From the NCBI GenBank assembly GCA_020721745.1, contig DYMC01000142.1:1-6154 (forward strand): a stretch of 6,154 nucleotides of DNA, written 5' to 3'. This DNA comes from Lentisphaera sp. Lineage in GTDB: Bacteria > Verrucomicrobiota > Lentisphaeria > Victivallales > GWF2-50-93. Position 1 is the stretch's first letter. Every line of letters begins with the position of its first letter. Both the position numbers and the translations under genes were made by a program. The notes under the pieces were generated by a model. That model was given only the letters and a program-made list of their open reading frames with translations. It was not told the DNA's origin and made no database searches. This document shows positions 1 to 4,819 of the stretch, in pieces.

Positions 1-11
1 ATCAGCCTCAT
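1..11 (-). CDS. Possible 5' end of a leftward gene cut by the window edge
   Basis: On the minus strand an ATG sits at 11-9 and the frame leaves the window after three codons (M R L). An AGGTG ribosome-binding match lies at 20-16, four bases upstream, and a strong promoter lies about 45 bases further upstream at 63-91. The start is inferred from this promoter-ribosome site-ATG arrangement alone. No product can be named from three codons. The gene would be co-directional with purD but with its own promoter. Confidence 0.4.
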
Positions 12-62
12 TTTTCACCTATTGGGTTAATTGTTGCATCTTGAAAAGAATTCATTCAACTA

Positions 63-91
63 ATTATACCACAAATGGTTACAAAAGTCAA
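63..91 (-). promoter_or_regulatory. Sigma70-type promoter reading leftward
   Basis: Read on the minus strand, TTGACT (91-86) is followed by a spacer of exactly 17 bases and then TATAAT (68-63). The -10 box is a perfect consensus and the -35 box differs at one position. It lies in the AT-rich gap after the purD stop and points out of the window, with an expected transcript start near 56-57. It would drive the gene whose ATG is at 11-9. No operator-like repeat is evident around it. Because it lies downstream of purD on the same strand, read-through from purD could also reach that gene. Confidence 0.65.
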
Positions 92-152
92 GACCCCCTT
101 TTATCTTTTTTCTGTCACTTTTCCAGGTGATTGACTGTTTGGATATAACGTT

Positions 153-1475
153 CTACGGTTTTCCGGTTTGACGGTTTGCCGGCCTGGCGGCTTCAGGCGC
201 TCCCAAAGCCAAGGCTCTTTGCGCGATGTCTTTCCTGTGGAATTCGCCCTCCCAGCTTATCATTGACACGGCCTTGTATGATTTTGAAATCGCGTCGGGG
301 ATGTCCCTGCCGAGGGCGGTTACTGCGAGGACTCTTCCGCCGCTGTTGACGATTTTGCCATCGCGGAGGGAGGTTCCGGCGTGGAAGACGATCGCGCCAC
401 TGGCCTGGGCATCGGCGATACCGGAGATCTGGAATCCCTTCTTGTAGCTGCCGGGGTAGCCGCCGGAGACCATGACCACTGATACCGACGGGCGTTCATC
501 CCAGAGGAGATTCACGCCGGAGAGCCTTCCATCCGCAGCCGCGAGCATGGCATCGAGGAGGTCGCTTTTCAGTCTTGGCAGCACGGCCTGTGTCTCGGGA
601 TCGCCGAAGCGGACATTGAATTCGAGGACCATGGGGCCTTTTTTGGTCACCATGATCCCGGCGTAGATGATTCCGCAGTAGCCCAGCTTCTCCTCCTGTA
701 TTCCGCGCAGGAAGCGCTGGAGGACAGTCTCGTCTATTTCCGCCATCAGGGACCCGGTGACCACCGGCGCGGGCGAATAGGCGCCCATGCCGCCGGTGTT
801 GGGGCCGCTGTCGCCGTCCCCTGCCCTCTTGTGGTCCTGCGACGAGGCCAGCGGGACGATGCAGTTGCCGTCGCAGAGGGCGAGAATCGAGGCTTCCTCT
901 CCGAGCAGCATCTCCTCGATTAGGACTTTTCTGCCGGCGTCGCCAAATTCCCCTGAGAAGCAGGACTCGATGGCCTTTCTTGCATCTTCGATCGTCTTCG
1001 CCACGATGACGCCTTTTCCGGCGGCGAGGCCGTCAGCCTTGACGACGATTCCGGCCCGGGGATCGAAATTGGCGTCCAGGTGCGACAGCGCCTCGTTTTT
1101 GTTTTCAAAGACATTGAATTTCGCTGTTGGTATCCCGTTTCGGTTCATGAACTGCTTCGAGAATATCTTGCTGCCCTCGAGAGCGGCCGCGGCCTTTCCG
1201 GGGCCGAATATTTTGAGACCCTGCTCCTTGAAGCTGTCGGCGATCCCGGCGCAAAGCGGAACTTCCGGGCCGACGACGGTCAGTCCGATCGAATTCTCCC
1301 TTGCGAATTTCGCAAGGGATGCGATGTCAGCGACGGGGATGGGGACGCATTCGGCCACGGATGATATTCCGGGGTTGCCCGGAGCGCAATAGATTTTCCT
1401 GGCGAGAGGGCTCTGGGAGAGTTTCCAGCATATCGCGTGCTCGCGGCCGCCGCCGCCTACGACAAGGATGTCCAT
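153..1475 (-). CDS. purD: Phosphoribosylamine-glycine ligase (GAR synthetase)
   Basis: This cytoplasmic ATP-grasp enzyme joins 5-phosphoribosylamine and glycine, using ATP, to make glycinamide ribonucleotide, the second step of de novo purine synthesis. The protein is 440 residues, close to the usual 420-430. Visible signatures are the N-terminal GGGGREHA (7-14), VVGPE (67-71), the ATP-grasp KADGLAAGKGV (146-156), QDHKRAGDGDSGPNTGGMG (213-231), the metal/substrate motif EFNVRFGDPETQ (285-296) and the C-terminal HRKDIAQRAL (413-422). ATG at 1475 is chosen over an in-frame TTG at 1481 because an AAAAAGG ribosome site lies eight bases before the ATG, and family members start two residues before the I/V-L-V-V-G-G strand. 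The last 10-15 residues (EAARPANRQTGKP) are a family-atypical tail encoded by an 8-base tandem repeat. Residues 53-59 are encoded by a 23-base perfect palindrome. No other purine gene is adjacent. purD is divergent from cobS. Confidence 0.97.
   Translation of the reverse strand: MDILVVGGGGREHAICWKLSQSPLARKIYCAPGNPGISSVAECVPIPVADIASLAKFARENSIGLTVVGPEVPLCAGIADSFKEQGLKIFGPGKAAAALEGSKIFSKQFMNRNGIPTAKFNVFENKNEALSHLDANFDPRAGIVVKADGLAAGKGVIVAKTIEDARKAIESCFSGEFGDAGRKVLIEEMLLGEEASILALCDGNCIVPLASSQDHKRAGDGDSGPNTGGMGAYSPAPVVTGSLMAEIDETVLQRFLRGIQEEKLGYCGIIYAGIMVTKKGPMVLEFNVRFGDPETQAVLPRLKSDLLDAMLAAADGRLSGVNLLWDERPSVSVVMVSGGYPGSYKKGFQISGIADAQASGAIVFHAGTSLRDGKIVNSGGRVLAVTALGRDIPDAISKSYKAVSMISWEGEFHRKDIAQRALALGAPEAARPANRQTGKP
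156..195. repeat. Decaying 8-base tandem repeat (five units) at the purD 3' end
   Basis: Five consecutive octamers begin with CGG: CGGTTTTC (156), CGGTTTGA (164), CGGTTTGC (172), CGGCCTGG (180) and CGGCTTCA (188). The first three are nearly identical and the last two are diverged. The array abuts the purD TAG stop and encodes its C-terminal tail. Because the period is not a multiple of three, gain or loss of one unit would shift frame and change the tail or stop. Confidence 0.6.
1297..1319. repeat. 23-base perfect palindrome, copy 1 of the TGCGAATTTCGCA repeat (in purD)
   Basis: Two 11-base arms flank a single central T at 1308. The left arm is TCCCTTGCGAA and the right arm is its exact reverse complement. 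The core TGCGAATTTCGCA (1302-1314) recurs exactly in cobS and proA. On the purD coding strand it encodes residues 53-59 (S-L-A-K-F-A-R). A partial match, GAATTTCGC, lies at 1116-1124, also in purD. Confidence 0.85.
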
Positions 1476-1483
1476 ATTCAAGA

Positions 1484-1490
1484 CCTTTTT
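1484..1490 (-). promoter_or_regulatory. Ribosome-binding site of purD
   Basis: The minus strand reads AAAAAGG from 1490 to 1484, eight bases before ATG at 1475. The alternative TTG start at 1481 would leave only two bases. This spacing decides the start in favour of 1475. Confidence 0.6.
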
Positions 1491-1505
1491 CCGGTTCGGT
1501 GTTTA

Positions 1506-1511
1506 TATAAT
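1506..1511 (+). promoter_or_regulatory. Possible -10 box of the cobS promoter
   Basis: A perfect TATAAT lies in the AT-rich divergent spacer about 40 bases before the cobS ATG. At the expected distance (near 1483-1488) the sequence is ACCTTT, which is a poor -35 box, so the promoter is weak, activated or misassigned. The neighbouring run at 1524-1531 (TATATTAT) is another candidate. The spacer is too short for a cobalamin riboswitch. Confidence 0.35.
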
Positions 1512-1541
1512 GGCGCCAAGTGGTATATATTATCAGCGGAG

Positions 1542-1547
1542 AAAGGA
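1542..1547 (+). promoter_or_regulatory. Ribosome-binding site of cobS
   Basis: AAAGGA lies three bases before ATG at 1551. The next in-frame ATG, at 1578, has no comparable site, so 1551 is preferred. Confidence 0.6.
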
Positions 1548-1550
1548 AAA

Positions 1551-2447
1551 ATGCAAGCCGGGCAGGACAGCTTTTCGATGAAGGACGACAAATTTTCGCT
1601 CTATGATTCCCTCGCTCTGTCGGTCACTTTGCTGACGCGCATCCCCATGCCGATGCGCAAGGCTGGCGCGGCGGACTGGAGCTTCACGCCCGCCTTTTTT
1701 CCGCTGACTGGCGCATTGACATCGGCCGTATCGAGCATTCCACTGCTGCTCTTTGCGAATTTCGCAGAGGCTCCGACCGGGCGGGCGGAATGCGTCGCCG
1801 CTTTCTGCGCGATAGCCTATGTCGCCATAGGCGTCTGGTTCACGAGGGGACTGCACCTCGACGGTCTCTGCGATTCGGTTGACGCGTTCTCGGCGATGGG
1901 CTGCGACAAGGCGCGGCGTCTGGAGATAATGAAGGATCCGCATCCGGGCTCCACGGCGGTCGCCGCCCTGGTCCTTCTGCTGATTCTGAAGATATTCGCG
2001 GTGTATTGGATGCTTTCCGGGATGCAGGCAGGGGTATCTCTCGCTACTGGGAACACAGTTGCGATGGCGCTGGCGCTGGCCTGCATGCTCTCCAGGCTAG
2101 GGATGTCCTTTCTCTCGTATCTGGGCAGATATCCAAGGGAGAACGGCACTGCGGCGATGATAGTGGGGAGGACTTCTTTGCCGGCGACCATCGTGGCGGC
2201 TGCGACTGTGGCGCTGTCCGCCATCCTCCTCCTGGATCGTTTTTTCACCTGCGGCCCGTATCTTTGGGTCGCCATCATCGCGGTTTTCGCCGCGAACACG
2301 ATCTACTGGCTTCTGGCATCCAAGGCGGCGATAGGCGGAGTGACTGGCGACATCCTCGGGGCGTGCTGCGAGACGCTCGAGTGCTCATTGCTGCTTCTTT
2401 TCGGGATTTACATCTCCGCCATTCCAGTCGCACCCTCCACCTTCTGA
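1551..2447 (+). CDS. cobS: Adenosylcobinamide-GDP ribazoletransferase (cobalamin synthase)
   Basis: This integral membrane enzyme condenses adenosylcobinamide-GDP with alpha-ribazole (or its phosphate) to give adenosylcobalamin (or its phosphate), at the end of lower-loop assembly. The predicted 298 residues are longer than the common ~250, partly through a polar N-terminal extension before LLTRIPMP (27-34). Family signatures are GLHLDGLCDSVDA (100-112), EIMKDPHPGS (125-134), R-x-NGTA (196-201) and GGVTGD (262-267). Hydrophobic segments near 81-96, 136-157, 168-182, 210-228, 236-256 and 276-292 fit a polytopic membrane protein. The start at 1551 is supported by an AAAGGA site, and ATG at 1578 (residue 10) is the alternative. 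No other cobalamin gene or riboswitch is nearby, so whether the cell makes B12 de novo or only salvages cobinamide cannot be seen here. Residues 68-72 are encoded by copy 2 of the palindromic repeat. Confidence 0.95.
   Translation: MQAGQDSFSMKDDKFSLYDSLALSVTLLTRIPMPMRKAGAADWSFTPAFFPLTGALTSAVSSIPLLLFANFAEAPTGRAECVAAFCAIAYVAIGVWFTRGLHLDGLCDSVDAFSAMGCDKARRLEIMKDPHPGSTAVAALVLLLILKIFAVYWMLSGMQAGVSLATGNTVAMALALACMLSRLGMSFLSYLGRYPRENGTAAMIVGRTSLPATIVAAATVALSAILLLDRFFTCGPYLWVAIIAVFAANTIYWLLASKAAIGGVTGDILGACCETLECSLLLLFGIYISAIPVAPSTF
1754..1766. repeat. TGCGAATTTCGCA palindrome, copy 2 (in cobS)
   Basis: This is an exact 13-base match to the core of copies 1 and 3, with two 6-base arms around a central T at 1760. 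Beyond the core, pairing continues only imperfectly (a T-G pair, then T-A and C-G). In cobS it is read as F-A-N-F-A (residues 68-72), in a loop between hydrophobic segments that is variable in the family. Confidence 0.8.
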
Positions 2448-2460
2448 ACCCAAACCCCGC

Positions 2461-2482
2461 TTTCCAGCCCCGACACTGGAAA
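2461..2482 (+). other. Small stem-loop between cobS and ptsI
   Basis: TTTCCAG (2461-2467) and CTGGAAA (2476-2482) form a perfect 7-base-pair stem with an 8-base loop in the 65-base gap. It is followed by AAAACTC rather than a T run, so it is not a convincing terminator. It may be a weak processing or attenuating hairpin, or chance. Confidence 0.3.
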
Positions 2483-2512
2483 AACTCTTCTGGCGGCGTA
2501 GATTAATGAACC

Positions 2513-4312
2513 ATGGACAAAGAAACCACATCATCGAATGAATCCGTCTTCAAGGGCATCGCCGCGTCAGGTGGTGTTGCGATCGGTCCTGCGGTTGTCT
2601 TCTCCAAGGCGAAGATCATCATCGAGGAGAGGAACCTTGCCGCGTCGGACGTGCCCGGCGAGCTCGACCGCTTCAAGAGAGCCCTTGACAAGACCAAGTC
2701 GGACATCGCGGGATATCAGGAGAGGCTCAAGAGCGTGCTCGGAGAGAAGGACTCGAAGATTTTCGACGCCCATATACTGCTGCTCAACGACAAGACGCTG
2801 ATAGACGAGATAGAGAAGCAGGTGCGCACGGACAGGAAGAACATTGAGTTCATCTTCAACCGGACGACGAAGAAATACATAGACACGATATCCTCGATGG
2901 AGGACGCATACTTCCGCGAGAGGGCGACGGACATCAAGGACATCAGCGAGCGGGTTCTGCTGAATCTGCTCGACAAGGACGGATCGAAGAGCTCGCTGTC
3001 GGACAAGTTCACCGGGCAGAGGATCATTGTCGCCGACGAGATAGCCCCCACCGACATCGCGGAGCTGGACAAGGAGAAGATACTGGCGATAGCCACGGAG
3101 TCCGGCGGCAAGACTTCGCACACCGCGATAATGGCCCGCTCCATCGGGATCCCCGCGGTAGTCGGCATACCGAGGGGGCTTACCGACAAGGCGAGGAACG
3201 GGGACATAGTGGTCGTGGACGGCTACGTCGGCTCCGTGGTTCTGAAGCCGAGCGAGGCGACACTCAGCCTATACGCCGAGAAGGAGACCCGGGACGAGGA
3301 GCTGCACTCCGAGCTTTTGAACGAGATAAGATTGAGGCCCGAGACGACCGACGGCTTCAGGATTCAGATAGCGGCGAACATAGAATATCCCGAGGAATGC
3401 GATCTGGCGATCAAATACGGGGCAGGGGGAATCGGACTGATGAGGTCGGAGTATCTGATATTCCGGACCGACCCGCCCCTGATTCCTGGGGAGGACGAGC
3501 AGTTCGCGATATACTCCAAGGTAGCTTCATGCATGCAGGGCCAGCCGGTGATAATCCGCAGCTTCGATATCGGCGGCGACAAGATGTGCAAATACCTCAA
3601 CTACAACGAGGAGCCCAATCCCTTCCTCGGCTGGAGGGCGGTGAGGATATTCCTGGAGCGCAAGGATCTGTTCAAGAGCCAGCTCAGGGCCATACTCCGG
3701 GCCAGCGCATTCGGCAACGTAAAGGTCATGTTCCCGATGATATCGCTCGTCGAGGAGGTGCTTGCAGCCAAGGATATCCTGGAGGAATGCAAGTCGGAGC
3801 TCAAATCCGCTTCGATATCCTTCGATGAAGGGATGAAGCTGGGCGTGATGATAGAGACACCCTCTGCGGCTCTGATGGCCGATCAAATCGCGCCGCTGGT
3901 TGATTTTTTCAGCATAGGGACGAACGACCTGACCCAATACGCTCTCGCGGTGGACAGGACCAATTCGAAGATAGCCAACATGTTCCAGCCGGCGCACCCC
4001 TCCGTCCTCTCGCTGATAGACCAAGTGGCGAGGGCCGCCAGGCACAACGGGATATGGGTGGGAGTCTGCGGCGAGATGGCCGGCGACCCGCTCTACGCCG
4101 CAATACTCATCGGCCTGGGGGTCAACGAGCTGAGCATGACCCCGTCATCCATCCCCCCCATCCGCAGGCTCATACGCAAGCTGCATCTGGCCGAGCTGGA
4201 GGATCTCGCGAGACAAACTTTGATGAACAGGACATCCTACGAGAACCTGGCGCTCGCGGAGAAGCTCATAAACAGGTCCGCTCCGGAAATTCTATCCATG
4301 GGGGAAATATGA
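2513..4312 (+). CDS. ptsI: Phosphoenolpyruvate-protein phosphotransferase (PTS Enzyme I)
   Basis: This is the cytoplasmic first enzyme of the PTS. It takes phosphate from phosphoenolpyruvate onto an active-site histidine and passes it to HPr. The 599 residues are slightly above the usual 570-580. Order of parts: GIAASGGVAIG (15-25); the HPr-binding helical region (about 45-160); the swivelling phosphohistidine domain with GGKTSHTAIMAR (198-209), His203 being the phosphorylated residue; and the PEP-binding TIM barrel with GGIGLMRSEYL (305-315, Arg311), IIRSFDIGGDK (347-357, Arg349), IETPSAALMAD (447-457, Glu448), FFSIGTNDLTQYALAVDR (465-482, Asp472) and VCGEMAGD (518-525, Cys519). These match the E. 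coli catalytic set with a steady offset of 14-17. There is no GAF domain, so it is PtsI rather than PtsP. An in-frame TGA at 2507 fixes the start at 2513, yet no good ribosome site precedes it. HPr and Enzyme II genes are not in the window. The stop overlaps the next gene's start. Confidence 0.97.
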   Translation: MDKETTSSNESVFKGIAASGGVAIGPAVVFSKAKIIIEERNLAASDVPGELDRFKRALDKTKSDIAGYQERLKSVLGEKDSKIFDAHILLLNDKTLIDEIEKQVRTDRKNIEFIFNRTTKKYIDTISSMEDAYFRERATDIKDISERVLLNLLDKDGSKSSLSDKFTGQRIIVADEIAPTDIAELDKEKILAIATESGGKTSHTAIMARSIGIPAVVGIPRGLTDKARNGDIVVVDGYVGSVVLKPSEATLSLYAEKETRDEELHSELLNEIRLRPETTDGFRIQIAANIEYPEECDLAIKYGAGGIGLMRSEYLIFRTDPPLIPGEDEQFAIYSKVASCMQGQPVIIRSFDIGGDKMCKYLNYNEEPNPFLGWRAVRIFLERKDLFKSQLRAILRASAFGNVKVMFPMISLVEEVLAAKDILEECKSELKSASISFDEGMKLGVMIETPSAALMADQIAPLVDFFSIGTNDLTQYALAVDRTNSKIANMFQPAHPSVLSLIDQVARAARHNGIWVGVCGEMAGDPLYAAILIGLGVNELSMTPSSIPPIRRLIRKLHLAELEDLARQTLMNRTSYENLALAEKLINRSAPEILSMGEI

Positions 4313-4794
4313 AAAAAAGCACGGAGGCGGCCAAGGCCGGGACTGCACGGAAAAGACCAGGCTGGGACGAGTACTTCATGGCGATAGCCGACGTGGTTGC
4401 GACCCGAAGCAACTGCTGCAGGAGACACGTCGCCGCGGTAATCGTGAAGGACGGGCGCATCATATCCACCGGCTACAACGGGACCCCGAGAGGGGTGAAG
4501 AACTGCGACGAGGGCGGCTGCCCCAGATGCGCATCCGATGTCCCGTCCGGGGAGAATCTCAGGGAATGTATCTGCTGCCACGGCGAGGAGAACGCCATAG
4601 TCCAGGCAGCCTACCACGGCATATCCGTGAAGGACTCGACCATATACTCCACATACAGCCCTTGCCTCCTATGCACCAAGATGATCATCAACGCGGGGAT
4701 AAAGGAGGTCGTCTACAGACGGAAGTACCACATGGACTCCGTCGCGGGGGAACTCATGGCCTCGGTGGGGATAAAGGTCCGGCAGATAGAATGA
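4309..4794 (+). CDS. comEB: dCMP deaminase (deoxycytidylate deaminase, ComEB family)
   Basis: This zinc enzyme of the cytoplasm deaminates dCMP to dUMP, the substrate for thymidylate synthase. The 161-residue protein has the cytidine-deaminase fold signatures: WDEYFMAIA (19-27), the N-terminal GYNGTPRG (55-62), the catalytic HGEENA (91-96, zinc ligand His91 and proton-shuttling Glu93) and PCLLC (118-122, zinc ligands Cys119 and Cys122). The family's usual H-A-E is H-G-E here. Six further cysteines (66, 71, 74, 87, 89, 90) surround the usual insertion, consistent with a second structural zinc seen in some dCMP deaminases; this is inference. The start at 4309 overlaps the ptsI stop (ATGA), with GGGGGA just upstream, implying translational coupling. 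A much longer upstream reading of the same frame lies over ptsI and is not real. Family assignment is firm. Exact substrate (dCMP against a related deoxynucleotide) is likely but unproven. Confidence 0.9.
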   Translation: MKKSTEAAKAGTARKRPGWDEYFMAIADVVATRSNCCRRHVAAVIVKDGRIISTGYNGTPRGVKNCDEGGCPRCASDVPSGENLRECICCHGEENAIVQAAYHGISVKDSTIYSTYSPCLLCTKMIINAGIKEVVYRRKYHMDSVAGELMASVGIKVRQIE

Positions 4795-4808
4795 GCCATT
4801 CCAGAACC

Positions 4809-4812
4809 AGGA
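4809..4812 (+). promoter_or_regulatory. Ribosome-binding site of proA
   Basis: AGGA is followed by seven bases and then ATG at 4820. It lies in the 25-base gap after the dCMP deaminase stop, where no promoter is visible, which supports co-transcription. Confidence 0.6.
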
Positions 4813-4819
4813 CGCGACA

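Noticed and set aside
41..70. A rightward promoter, TTGAAA with 17-18 bases to TTATAC/TATACC
   Set aside because: It is weaker than the overlapping leftward promoter and would read antisense into purD with no gene to serve.
92..152. A terminator after purD
   Set aside because: Only a 4-base-pair stem (TCAC/GTGA) was found. On the purD strand it is followed by A-rich, not T-rich, sequence.
1302..1314. The TGCGAATTTCGCA repeat as a LexA-type operator
   Set aside because: All copies are well inside coding regions rather than at promoters, and the sequence does not match the LexA boxes I know (GAAC-N4-GTTC, CTGT-N8-ACAG).
787..1392. A 201-codon plus-strand frame opposite purD
   Set aside because: It is antisense to conserved purD, with no ribosome site or recognisable motif.
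1437..1550. A 38-residue N-terminal extension of cobS into the purD 5' end
   Set aside because: The family starts near LLTRIP, the extension crosses the divergent promoter region, and ATG at 1551 has an AAAGGA site.
4054..4308. An 85-residue N-terminal extension of the dCMP deaminase
   Set aside because: It overlaps conserved ptsI coding sequence in another frame. ATG at 4309 has a purine-rich ribosome site and gives the usual family length.
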